A stretch of DNA of 64,000 nucleotides from Protopterus annectens (taxonomy: Eukaryota > Chordata > Ceratodontiformes > Protopteridae). The DNA is taken from contig NC_056732.1 in the NCBI RefSeq assembly GCF_019279795.1, positions 177,045,325-177,109,324 of the forward strand. Direction: 5' to 3'. The notes beneath the pieces were generated by a model, which searched no databases, was not told the DNA's origin, and was given only the letters and a program-made list of their open reading frames with translations. Each line of letters opens with the position of its first letter. Positions within the stretch are counted from its first letter, which is position 1. A program made the translations under genes and the position numbers. This document shows positions 33,031 to 43,417 of the stretch, piece after piece.

Positions 33031-34897
33031 ATCCTTGGCTTGTCTTGTCTGGCCTTTAGTAGTACCTTTGGGAGGAGAGGCAGAGGCGGAAAGGCATAAA
33101 CATGAAGATTGCTCCAATTGAAGGAAAGAGCATCCACTTTCCAAGCTGTGGGATGAAACCTTTTTGTGCAAAACTTTGGCAGCTGATGGTTTAGTGGAGA
33201 AGCGAACAGATCTATGTCTGGAGTTCCCCATGACACTGTCAATTTCTGAAATACATGAGGATCCAATTTCCACTCGTGGGGATCCATAATTTGTCTGCTC
33301 AACACATCTGCTAAGGAGTTCTGTGCTCCCGGCAGAAACCTTGCCTGAAGATTTAGCTGTAAACTGAGAGCAGTCTCCCACAAAATCATTGCTTGCCTGC
33401 ATAGAGGATAAGAATGTGTTCCGCCTTGCTTGTTGATGTACCACATGACAGTGGTGTTGTCTGTTAGAATCAACACCTGCCCTGGAAGAAGTAAATCCTT
33501 GAAAGCTATTAATGCAGACTGGACTGTTAACATCTCTTTCAAGTTGATATGTAGATGTTGTAGTCTGGCAGGCCACTTGTCTTGTATCCACTTTCCATTC
33601 AGATGAGCTCCCCAAGCTTTGTCTGAGGCACCTGTCGTTAGAATCTGACTCGCCTCTGGCCGGGTCACAGAGAGTCCCTTGTTTAGGTGACATTCCTGAG
33701 CCCACCACAACAACTCCTTTTGAATGCAAGGTATTATTTGAATGACAGTGTCCAAATCCTGGCAGTGCTGTGTCCATACATTTTTGAGATACCATTGTAG
33801 CTTCCTCATATGCAGTTTGGCATTGGGAAGCACCAGAATACAAGATGCCATGAACCCCAAGGCTTGAAGGACTGTCCTTGCAGTCAGCCTGGACTGATGA
33901 GACAACTGAAGAAAGTAAAGGGAAAGATTATTTTGTTTGTCCGGGGTCAAAAAGGCCATCTGGGATGCTGTATTCAGTCTCACACCCAGAAAGCACATGT
34001 CCTGAGAGGGTACTAGACTGGACTTTATTTCGTTCACAGAATACCCCAGGCATCTTAGCACTGCTATCACATAATCCAAATGATGAAGAAGCTTGTCCCT
34101 CCCTTGAGCCAGAATCAGGCAGTCGTCCAAATAAGGATAGATCTGTATTCCTTTTAACCTGAGGAAAGCTATCACTGGAGCCAGAACCTTCGTGAACACT
34201 CTGGGCGCAGTAGATAAGCCAAAGGGCAATGCAGAGAACTGATAATGAGAAGTCCCAGCTCGAAAACGCAGATACTTCCTGCAACTCAGTCTGATAGGAA
34301 CATGAAGATAAGCCTCCTTGAGATCTAAGGTTACCATCCAATGATCTTTGCCCAGCAGAGGTAAAAGCTGCTGTAACGTCAACATTTTGAACTTGGGAAT
34401 GTCCAGATAAGTGTTGAGGATAGATAAGTCCAAAATTGGTCTCCACGTGTTCCCTTTCTTTGGTACTAGGAACAGGCGGAATAAAATCCTAGGCCCACTT
34501 CTGGCATAGGGACCGGCTGTATGGCCCCTATTTGGAGCAACAGAGAAATTTGCTTGTGAGCCTCTATTCTTTGTTGAGGAGGAACGTCTGGCATGCCTTT
34601 GAAAGGAGGCAAGGTATGAAAATAAAACCTGTAACCGTGGTAAATGATATCCAATACCCATCTGTCTTGGGTAATTAAACTCCAATTTTCTTTGAAAAGT
34701 GCCAACCTTCCTCCCAAAGGTGCTGCCAGACGAGCAGGTTCTGGCAGCTGAAAAGGTAGGTCATTGGGTCTGTTTACGAAAGGACTGACCCCTGCCCTCA
34801 CCCGAAGACTGTGCAGGAGAACTCCCTGTCCTAGGCCTGAAAGAGCCCTGAGCTCTGCCCCTACCACGGCTAGATCTACCCCTAGACTGGGAATCAT
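32853..34897 (-). pseudogene. DIRS-C RT / RNase H / methyltransferase-like protein
   Basis: Main frame 34685-32853; the upstream part (34897-34466, NDLPFQLPEPARLAAPLGG, then DRWVLDIIYHGYRF) is in another frame, so there is a break near 34500. RT: LDLKEAYLHVP, SALPFGLSTAPRVF, PYLDDCLIL (YLDD intact). RNase H: the first catalytic Asp is Gly (LTTGASDKAWG), while LKEML, TDNTTVMW and LADVLSR are kept. The methyltransferase-like block DIDLFASPLNHQLPKFC and AFPPLPLLPKVL is intact, as is IAPDWPRQHWYPLLRS to the end at LTAWH. RT may be competent but RNase H should not be. Confidence 0.88.
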
Positions 34898-36488
34898 AAG
34901 AAGGATAGGTCCACCCCTTAGTAGGCCAATTTCTACTAAACTTTGGAGGCTGAACCTGCAAAAAAACTTTAACAGTCTGCATAGACTTAGCCTTGTCTTC
35001 CATTTTCTTTAAGACTGTCTCAACAGGAGAACCAAACAACACATCAGATTGTAAAGGAGCATCTAAAATCCTTGTTTTAACATGTTCAGATAAATTCTGA
35101 TCCCTCAGCCAGGCGTGCCTGCGAAGAACTGACCCAGTGGCAGCCACCCTAGACGAGGCCTGTACAGCATCAAAACCACATTGCAAAGAATGCTTACCCA
35201 CCTGTTCAGAAACATGTACTAAATCTTGTAACTCTTTACAATCAATACCTTCCGCCAGAGCATCAACCTTAGACTTCAATTGAGAAAGGAGATAGTTTTG
35301 GTATTTCAACATGTGAAACTGGCAATTCAAAGCCCTCATAGCTAGAGTGGAGGAAGTATAAACCTTCTTTCCCCATCTATCCAAGGCCCTGGCCTCTTTA
35401 TCTGAAGGAACCGGATTCTTGACAACAGAAGCCTTAACACCTTTAGGCCCCTGACTAACAGTTTCTGGGTCTGCCCTAGGACTTGATACTTATGAGCTTC
35501 AGGCACCCTGTAATACCTATCCGGTTTAACAGGAGCAGGAGGCAAAGAATCAGGATTAAGAGAAGCCTCTGTAAAAACATCTTCCACCACATCCAAAACA
35601 GGAGGTATAGCCAAAGGCCTATGCTGGGGTAAAAACAAAAATTCCCTAAGCCTTTTCCTGGAATCAGAGAAGTCCTGACCTTCCCACTTAAAATGCTCCC
35701 TCATGGAATGAAGAGTTTCTGAAAAGAAAAATCCTCAGGAGGAGAAGCAGAAGGAGTAGAATCATCCACATCAGAATCAGAATAAGGGAATACTCCTGCA
35801 AGTCTTCAGTCAAGACTCTGAAACATCCGAAGCCTGCTCAAAACTCCCTAGCTCAGGTTCCACCCTAGGTCTCTTATCAGGAGGGGGCAAAGAACCCCTA
35901 ATTAAAGTAATCAAATCTTCTGCCATTTTAAGCATATGCTTCTTGGGCACAGTTCCTGAAGAACTAGGGGTGACCCCAACTGAAGCTAAACCTGGCCTGC
36001 CTCTGGGAGAAGCCTTGGAAACAGAAGGAGAGGGCCTAACCACCCTAGGAAGGGAGGGGAGTATAGTAACCTGAGAAGCCCCATCAGCCTGACCTGCCTC
36101 CTGAGAGGCCACATCCTGCAATAACAAAGTCTCTCCCTGGGATCCCAAAGAAACCTCCGGTGGAACCACCGGCTCCACCGACGCCTCTAAAGAACCAGCG
36201 TCCGGTACAGACGGTTCTTCTAGCCTAGGCTTAACTGCTTTGTCCTTGCGCTTCTTCGAAGAAGCGGGCGTCGGAGTCTCCGACGGCATTTTATAATTGC
36301 ACCGCTTCCCGAAGACTAACCTGGCACAATCTAACCTTCTCTTTATAGTGCGCTTATTGAATCTAGCACAAGAGCGACACCCAACAACGTCATTGCTCAG
36401 GCCCTAAACAAGGAATACACAAAGTATGGTAGTCTCTATGCGGTATCTGTTTCCCACAAGAAATACAATTATTCACTTTTTCTGACAT
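34761..36488 (-). pseudogene. DIRS-C Gag-like protein (frameshifted)
   Basis: Likely start Met at 36488 by alignment with A1 (MSEK, then GKQIPH-like residues). Frames 36289-35810 (Ser/Pro-rich, PPPDKRPRVEPE), 35704-35342 (MREHFKWEGQDFSDSRKRLR, RPLAIPPVLDVVED, KPDRYYRVPEAH) and 35384-34761 (MDRWGKKVYTSSTLAMRALN, LRRHAWLRDQ, QPPKFSRNWPTKGW, SRGRSSRGRGRAQG) read in the order seen in A1. The basic Gly/Arg tail is kept. At least three frame changes. Confidence 0.83.
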
Positions 36489-36803
36489 CCGGTAAACCAC
36501 TGAGGCAAGAAAAAACTAAAATATTCCCCAACGGGGTACTTAGCCAACTTTGACTCGGTCTGAAACTCCGAAACCGAACAATTTCAGAACGCCAACCGGC
36601 ACTTGCAACGCTGCTTCTGCATCGGACCATGCGGCAAAAAAGACTGAGGATATGACGTCGGTCATGCGCATTTGTACCCTGACGTCCTGATGTCAGTCAA
36701 ATGCGCCTTGACCGACGTCAGCCTTATACTTTGATATTCGGGCCGACCGAGGACAGCGGACTACCCAAGTGTAAGGACTGCAGCAATGTGAGATGAAGAA
36801 CAT

Positions 36804-36901
36804 CTAAGTGGCAGTTGAGGTTAAATGCCACTAGACAACCTGGTATTAATGACTATATTTCTTTAAAACCAGTTTTGAAATTCAAGGCTAGTATTATATA
36901 A
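36804..36901 (+). CDS. Penelope ORF2, displaced C-terminus
   Basis: Encodes the last 32 residues (from the TKWQLRLNATRQPG segment to KFKASII) and the stop at 36899-36901, separated from the rest by DIRS-C. The same residues are contiguous in the inverted copy at 25760-25860. Confidence 0.9.
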
Positions 36902-36918
36902 ATGGGTTTTTAAAAATG

Positions 36919-37273
36919 GCTAAGTACATTAAGGTTTATTTGTTTAAACAATTTAACTTAAAAAATGTATAAACAGTTTTTTTAAAGTTATGTGCAAAGT
37001 TATTGTATGTATTTATATATTTGTGTGACAAGAAAGTGTGGATTTTGCAATAACAGTTATTTATAATTGTTTAATTGGAATTAATTAATTGAATGATGAG
37101 GTGATGTCATTATGACTAAACAGTATAAAATGTGTATGTTCTTTGTGTAACACTGACTCTGAGGAAGCCAATTATTTGGTGAAAGCGCTTAGTCGGTGAA
37201 TTAAAAGGATTTACTTCCAAGGCTTGGTGTGGTTGCTGGTGTTTTGAGGCAGTGATCGTGTTTTCTCATTTTT
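36919..37273 (+). repeat. Penelope downstream pLTR
   Basis: Direct repeat of 27201-27573, ending in CTCATTTTT right before the 15-bp duplication. Contains the inverted 33-base block at 36942-36974. Confidence 0.87.
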
Positions 37274-37395
37274 CAGTCCTTACAAATGGGTTGTCCTGTC
37301 GTCAGGCAGCCCTTCGGTCGGCCGGATTCCAAAGTCTGGGTCTGGCCTCGGCTGGTGTCGCACTTCACCCGACGTCATAGCGGCAGTTCTTCGGG

Positions 37396-37402
37396 TATAA
37401 AG
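37396..37402 (+). promoter_or_regulatory. TATA box in A2 left terminal repeat
   Basis: TATAAAG in GGGTATAAAGGCATCAGCC. Its inverted partner at 42685-42691 lies upstream of gag and would be the coding-strand promoter. Confidence 0.55.
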
Positions 37403-37632
37403 GCATCAGCCAACGCCATTTTCCTCAGTGTTTCTTGCCCCAGATGCCAGGTGCCCTCTAGGAAGGCTAAATTTGGATAAATGCAAATGGTTCCAAATAG
37501 TAGAGAGCAAACAAAAAATAAGCATGTATGTACATATATACAAACAAATACACCATAATAGATTCCCCCAGCTAGCTACAAGATGGGCAAATACCCTAGG
37601 AGTACCACAGAGGGAAGGAGGGTGGGTAATCC

Positions 37633-37731
37633 TGACTGCAGATGCATGCCTATCGGACATCTACATTTATGGTAGGTACAAAACTGTACTATGTCCTTCA
37701 AGGATGCATCTGCAGTCCTTACAAATGGGTA
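37633..37731 (+). repeat. DIRS-A2 internal complementary region
   Basis: The first half is complementary to 25281-25340, the second half to 42790-42835; junction ACT|ATG at 37690/37691. The sequence differs from A1 at the same bases at which the A2 ends differ from A1, for example GATGCATCTGCAG against AATGCAACTGCAG. Confidence 0.9.
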
Positions 37732-37770
37732 GAATACCATAGCCAAACTCGGGGAGGAGGAGAAATAAGA

Positions 37771-38960
37771 TTATGGTGTAGTTAAGATCCCTTGCAAAAC
37801 AGCAGTGGCAAAACCTGCTCGGGATCTGGAGTATAAAGGTAAATTATAATGCTTGGCAAATGTATGCACGGAGCTCCAAGTAGCAGCCTCTAAAATGTCT
37901 TGGGTAGCCACTCCTCGTAGAAAAGCTGTGGTAGTGGCTGTAGCCCTTGTAGAGTGAGGCCTGATGTTTTCTGGAGTTTTCTTCCCATGGTAGGAGTAAC
38001 AAAATCTAATGCAATTTCCTATCCACTTAGAGATTGTCTGTTTTGAAATTGCTTTTCCTTCCATTCCTGTTGCATATGCTACCAGTAGCTGGTCAGTTTT
38101 TCTATTGCTCTTGGTCCTGTCCAGGTAGTAACGTAATTGCCTATGTACATCCAAGGTATGCAACAGTCTTTCTCCCCTGTTCTGTGGGTTGGGGAAGAAT
38201 GTAGGTAGGTGGATAGCTTGATTTAAAGATACCCTGGAGACCACCTTTGGCATAAAAGTAGGATTAGTTCTCATGGACACTCTATCTTGATGGAAGATCA
38301 GGAAGGACTGTACTGCCTTTAATGCCTGTAGCTCAGATACCCTTCTTCTGAAGTGATTGCAAGCAGGAAAGCAGTTTTCCATGATAAGTATTGTAATTCT
38401 GCTGTTGCTGCTGGTTCGAAAGGAGGGAGTGTCAACTTTTCTAGCACAAAGTTCAAGTCCCATGCTGGCAATGGTGGCTTCCTAGGTGGTTTTACATTTT
38501 TAATTCCTCTCAGAAACTGCGTGAGCAGAGGATGTGAGAAGACTGGAGGATCCAAGTTGTATTCTGCTGAAATAGCTGAAGCATGAATCTTAATGGAAGA
38601 ATAGGACAGGCCCTTGTGGAAGAGCTCTGCCAAGTATTCCAGGATGTTAGCTATGTTTACCAGTGACACATTCTCTCCTTTTGCCATACTCCAAATGAGA
38701 TATCTTTTCCATTTTGCTGAATAATTTTTTTTTTCTTGTTGAGGGTCTGCGAGCCTCCAAGATAATGTCTTTAACTCTTTGAGATAAATCTGGGTTATTT
38801 GGTCTTATGCAATGTTCCAGGCAGCCAGCTGCAGTGTTTTCAGGTTTGGATGCAGGGTTTTGAAGTTGTTCTGTGTTAACAGCAAGGGAACTAGGGGCAG
38901 AGGCCATATTTGTTCCCGAGACATACTCCTCAGTAATGGGTACCAATGTTGCCTTGGCCA
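37771..38960 (-). pseudogene. DIRS-A2 tyrosine recombinase (frameshifted)
   Basis: N-terminal part KATLVPITEEYVSGTN to ILEARRPSTRKK lies in the frame that also carries the RT tail. A homopolymer (A9 on coding strand, near 38735) then shifts the frame. Frames 38687-38319 (IKIHASAISAEYN, LEKLTLPPFEPAA) and 38463-37771 follow. The latter holds RRVSELQAL, HRQLRYYLDRTKS, RPHSTRATATTTAFLRGVATQDIL and ATWSSVHTFAKHYNLPL. The whole catalytic C-terminal half is in one frame here, including the site broken in A1 and C. Confidence 0.87.
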
Positions 38961-40800
38961 GTCTGGAGCTATCAGGATGATCCTTGGACGGTCTTCTTTG
39001 ATCTTCAATAGCACCTTGTGCATCAAAGGAAGAGGTGGGAATGCATATGCTGTCAGGTTTTTCCAACTGAAAGATAGGAGTCCACTTTCCAAGCAAGTGG
39101 GTGGTACGTCCTTGTGCAGAATTTTTCAGTTGGTGATTGTGTGGGGATGCAAATAAGTCTATTTCTGGTAGTCCCCATTTCCCTGTAATGGTTTTGAAGA
39201 TGTCCGGATGCAGCATCCATTCGTGGGCATCCGTGGTAGTTCTGCTTAGGATGTCTGCTAGTATATTTTCTTTTCCTGCCACAAAAATTGCTTGTAAGTG
39301 AATGTTGAAGCTCAGTGCCACATTCCAGAGGTCCATTGCCATCCGGCATAGAGGGTACGAATGTGTGCCTCCCTGTTTGTTGATGTACCACATAACTGTG
39401 GTGTTGTCCGTCCTTATCAGCAGTTGACCCTGTCGAAGGAATGGTCTGAATGCCTGAATTGCCAGTTTTACTGCCAGCATTTCCTTTTGATTTATGTGTA
39501 GGTGAAGCTGGTCTTGAGTCCATAAGCCTTGTATGCACTTGTCCAGCATGTGTGCCCCCCAACCGAGGTCTGAGGCGTCTGTTGTGATGGTCTGGCTTGG
39601 TTGAGTGCTGTGGAAGGGCAGTCCCTTGTTTGATTGACAGGCCTGAGCCCACCATTGGAATTCTTGCTTCAGGCATGGAATTATTGGAATTTGGGTTTCT
39701 AGGCTGTGCTTGTGCTGAGACCATAAATTCCTTAGGTACCACTGTAACTTTCTCATATGTAGTCTGGCATGTGGAATCAATATTATGCAGGATGCCATGT
39801 AACCGAGAGCTTGCAGGACTTTTCTTGCTGTTAGCTGGTTCTGCTTTGTTAATGCCATGAAGTAGAAAGGGAGTTGCTCCTGTTTTTCTACTGTCAGGAA
39901 TGCCATTTGTTTTGATGTGTCCAGATCTGCACCCAAGAAGGTTATCCTTTGGGATGGTATCAGCCTTGACTTTTTTATATTGACTGTGTATCCCAGGGCC
40001 TGTAGTAGATGAATGACCCTTTGCAAATCTTTTGTTAATTTGTTTTTGTTGTCCGCTTGTAACAGGCAGTCGTCCAGGCAAGGGTAAATTTGAATTCCCT
40101 GAAGCCTGCAATGAGCAATTACTGATGCCAGGCATTTCGTGAATACTCTGGGCGCAGTAGATAAGCCAAAGGGCAATGCTGAGAATTGATAATGCTCTGA
40201 TCCTGCAAGAAATCTGAAGTATCTTCTGCAATTTGGTCGTATGGGGACGTGCAGGTATGCCTCCTTGAGATCTAGAGTTACCAGCCAAGACTCCTTGCCC
40301 AGCATGGGAAGAAGCTGCTGTAGGGTCAGCATTTTGAATTTTGGAACAATGACGTATGTGTTTAAAGCGGACAGGTCGAGAATAGGCCTCCATTGGTTTT
40401 CTTTTCTTGGTACCAGGAAGAGTCTGGAATAAAATCCTTGCCCTTGTTCCATAGATGGTACCCTTTCTACAGCTCTCATCCTTAGTAAGTGAGTTATTTG
40501 TTCTAGAGCTTCTGTCTTCTGATTTGGAGGTAGGTTTGGCATTCCTCTCTTCCTTGGTAGAGTATGGAAGTGAAACCTGTAACCTTGGTCTATTGTCTGT
40601 AAAATCCATTTGTCTCCTGTGATGTAATGCCAGTTTACTGAAAATAAGGGTAGCTTCCCGCCTAAGGGTGCCTCTAGTTGTTCCCTGGTAGGCGGTGCCA
40701 GAGCCAAGTCACTGTGATTGTCCTGTGGAAGTGGTGGTGGCTGGATCTGTGGCTGTACCTCGCTGGTTGTTAGCCTGCCACTGACGTCCCCTGTAGGCAC
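38805..40800 (-). pseudogene. DIRS-A2 RT / RNase H / methyltransferase-like protein
   Basis: A 717-codon frame starts at 40800. LDLKEAYLHVP and SALPFGLSTAPRVF are intact. The catalytic box reads CLDD (PCLDDCLLQ) instead of YLDD. RNase H keeps TTDAS, QKEML, TDN and LADILSR. After SPHNHQL the frame slips (KNSAQGRTT for PKFCTRTYH), so the methyltransferase-like part, SFSWKNLTAYAFPPLPLMHKVLLKI and IAPDWPRQHWYPLLRS, lies in the frame 39092-38805. The rest of the 717-codon frame is recombinase sequence, an accidental fusion. Confidence 0.88.
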
Positions 40801-42533
40801 CTCTGGATTGACCTCTGCCTTCTGAGCGTCTATTCCTGCCTCTCGGAGCTCTGGAGGTGTCTGGAAAGGACCAATTCTTGGAAGGCCAGTTCCTGCTAAA
40901 CCTTGGAGGCTGGACCTGCAAGAAATCCTTGACTGTCTGGACAGATTTTGCTTTCTCTTCCACCTTCTTCAGCACCTGCTGTGCAGGGGAGCCAAACAAA
41001 TTAAGCTTATCCATGGGAGCATCTAGGAGCTTTGATTTAACATGGTCTGGTAAGGACTGTTCTTTTAACCATGCATGTCTTCTGATCACTGTGCCAGTCA
41101 TGGCTGATCTAAAGGAAGCCTCCAGTGCATCATAGCCGCATTTTAAGGAATGATTACTGACCTGCTGAATGTTATGTACCATTTCCTGTACAGATTATTG
41201 TCTAATGGTTCATCCGAGGACAGTTTTTAGTTAACTGGTCTAACATAAATTCCTGATACTGAATCATGTGGAATTGACAGTTCAAGGCCCTAGCTGAAAG
41301 AGTAGCAGAAGTGTAAACTTTTTTACCCCATCTCTCTAAGGCCCTAGATTCCCTTTCAGAGGGGAGGGGGTTTTTGGTAGAGGTAGCTGCTAAGCCTTGG
41401 GTCCCTGGGAGATAGTTTCGGGATCTGCAAAAGGGGCCTTATACAAATGATAATGTGTGTCCGGAACCCTGTAGTACCTATCGGGCTTAGCAGGGGCCGG
41501 AGGAAGAGAATCAGGAGCAGTACAAGCATCATTAAAAGCATCATCCACAACAGTAAGTACTGGAGGAATGGCTAAAGGCCTATGCTGTGGCAAATGCAAA
41601 AAGGTTCTAAGCCTTTTCCTAGAGTCTGAAAAATCCTGACCCTGCCATTGAAATTGTTCCCTCATAGCATGCAAGGTTTCCCCAAAAGAAAATTCCTCAG
41701 GTGGAGAGGCAGAAGGAATAGACTCTTCTGCATCAGAGTCCTCATAAGGAGAAAAAGCGGCCTCTGGAGGGTTTGAATTGTCTGATTCATCAGAGGAGCC
41801 ATCTGAAGAAACTGGCTCAGGGGGCTCTACTCTAGTCCTCTTCTCTGGAGGAGGGTGAGAGGCCCTGTCTGGATGTGGTTGGGATCCCCGGATCAAGGAA
41901 ATGCGATCCTCTGCTAGACTAAGCATTTGTGAACTAGAACTGGGCCTGTGAGAGGGGGTCTTAGCAGGCACAGTTTTGGAAGTTTTTGCTGCTTTAGCCC
42001 TGGCAAAGGCCTTAATCGACATGGATGCAGGAGGCCTAGCAGCTCCACGTGCAGGGGTAGAAATATCCAAAGGGATAGTATCAGATAAATCCTGTGAACC
42101 TGCAAGAGCAGGTGGGATTTCAGTAGCAGATTCAGCCAGGCTGGATGAGGCCTCGGTAAGTGTTAAGCTTTCGGCCGAAGGAAGAACCGTGGACTCTGTT
42201 TCAGCCGAAACCGAGACACTCGCGGTTGGCTTAACCGCGGTTTCGGCCGAAACCGCGGACCGCGAGTGTCGGTCCTTTTCCTTGCGTTTTTTAGAAATTT
42301 GCGTAGTCGGAGTATCCGACGGCATAATGTAAGCAAAAGCGAGCGAAAAACTCTTCAGCAAATTCCGACCGGCGTCTAAGCGTTCGTCGGTTGAAAGAAG
42401 CACAGGCTAGACAAGCTGCTACGTCGTGGTCTGGGCCTAAGCAAGGTAAACAGTAAGAGTGGAAATCTTTATGAGGTATTTGTTTCCCACAATTTAAACA
42501 ATTATTCACTTTTTCTGACATCGGCTGAGGCAA
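40709..42533 (-). pseudogene. DIRS-A2 Gag-like protein (frameshifted)
   Basis: 42533-42291: MPQPMSEKVNNCLNCGKQIPHK with the Cys/His cluster, then a frameshift near 42350. 42403-41390: MPSDTPTTQISKKRKEKDR, Ser/Thr-rich, PPPEKRTRVEPP, MREQFQWQGQDFSDSRKRLR, YYRVPDTH. A second frameshift follows. 41182-40709: IRRHAWLKEQ, FLQVQPPRFSRNWPSKNWSF, then GRNRRSEGRGQSRGAYRG basic tail. Same order as A1. Confidence 0.85.
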
Positions 42534-42835
42534 GAAAGAGTCCCCAACGGGGTACTTAGCTTTTTAGAAGTCTTCGGTACTTGTAGTAGTAATCTCTGGT
42601 TCTGACCGACCGGCACTTGCGAACAGCTTCTGCTTCGGGCGCCACGCGGCAAGAAAGACTGGGGAAAATGGCATCGGCTGATGCCTTTATACCCGAAGAA
42701 CTGCCGCTATGACGTCGGGTGAAGTGCGACACCAGCCGAGGCCAGACCCAGACTTTGGAATCCGGCCGACCGAAGGGCTGCCTGACGACAGGACAACCCA
42801 TTTGTAAGGACTGCAGATGCATCCTTGAAGGACAT

Positions 42836-43417
42836 CTGGTAATGCAAGTAGCCTGCTTTGAAGCGGAGGTATCTTCTGCAAGATTCCCTGATTGGAATAT
42901 GCAGGTAAGCCTCTTTTAAGTCTAGATTTACCAACCAGGCATCTTTGCCTAGCATACGTAGTAACTGTTGAAGAGTCAGCATCTTGAATTTTGGAATATC
43001 CAGAAATGTGTTTAGAATGTATAAGTCCAGAATTGGATGCCATTATTTGTCTTTTCTGGGTACCAGGAAAAGTCTTGAATAGAAACCTTGTCCCTTTTCA
43101 TCTTCTGGTACTGGCTGAATAGCCCCCATGTTCATGAGGGACAAAACCTGTTTCTGGGCCTCTGCCCACTGATTTGGGGGAATTTCTGGCCATCTGTTTG
43201 GGATTGGCAACATGTGGAAATGAAATCTGTATCCCTGGGATACTATATTTAAAACCCATTTGTACTGGGTAATGTTGCCGGTTTCGTGCATGAAGTGCCA
43301 GTGTCCTCCCAAAGGGGCGGCTAAAAGGTAAGTGCTTGGTGATTGTAGAGGGAAGTCATTGAGACTGTTTACCATAGGGAGGTGCCTTGTTATTTCCAGA
43401 TTTGGAGGTGGAGACAC
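42836..43417 (-). pseudogene. DIRS-B1 RT, N-terminal half
   Basis: 43417-43043 reads NSLNDFPLQSPSTYLLAAPL, then YKWVLNIVSQGYRFHFHMLP and QGFYSRLFLVPRKDK. A frame change near 43040 leads to 42982 onward: MLTLQQLLRMLGKDAWLVNL, DLKEAYLHIPIRESCRRYLR, HYQ. It then meets A2; the gene continues at 25280. The start overlaps the gag tail. Confidence 0.87.

Larger units (their letters stand above)
31302..36803 (-). mobile_element. DIRS-type retrotransposon C, complete, 5.5 kb
   Basis: The innermost and so youngest insertion. Plus-strand left end AGTACAG, right end ACAT; no target duplication. Removing it restores the Penelope frame exactly as in the inverted copy. Terminal repeats at about 31340-31510 and 36640-36795, ICR 31683-31785, recombinase, RT and gag on minus. 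The coding strand is C/A-poor and distinct from A and B at protein level, so it is a third family. Several frameshifts are present despite its late arrival, so it may have been transcribed from a defective master or accumulated damage since. Confidence 0.93.
25348..37273 (+). mobile_element. Penelope-like element, inverted pair, holding DIRS-C
   Basis: Flanked by a 15-bp duplication CAGTCCTTACAAATG (25333-25347 and 37274-37288) from the A2 terminal repeat. It consists of a truncated copy on minus (25348 to about 27200), joined head to head to a full-length plus copy (about 27201-37273). The plus copy has a terminal pLTR-like repeat, ORF1, ORF2 (RT plus GIY-YIG), and a second pLTR. Tandem or inverted partial copies and pLTRs are hallmarks of Penelope-like elements. 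DIRS-C interrupts the last codons of ORF2. The two copies differ at few residues, so they probably arrived in one event. Confidence 0.92.
25281..42835 (-). mobile_element. DIRS-type retrotransposon A2, split by a Penelope element
   Basis: Same family as A1 by end sequences and protein similarity. Own sequence 25281-25347 plus 37289-42835, about 5.6 kb. It is inserted in the RT gene of B1 exactly between HYQ and FSALPFG codons, with no target duplication. ICR at 37633-37731. The Penelope element entered its left end only 67 bases from the boundary. Recombinase, RT and gag each carry frameshifts. Confidence 0.92.

Noticed and set aside
38647-40800. A natural RT-recombinase fusion protein in A2
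   Set aside because: The fusion results from a frameshift at SPHNHQL; the RT C-terminus continues in another frame and the recombinase breaks again at a homopolymer.
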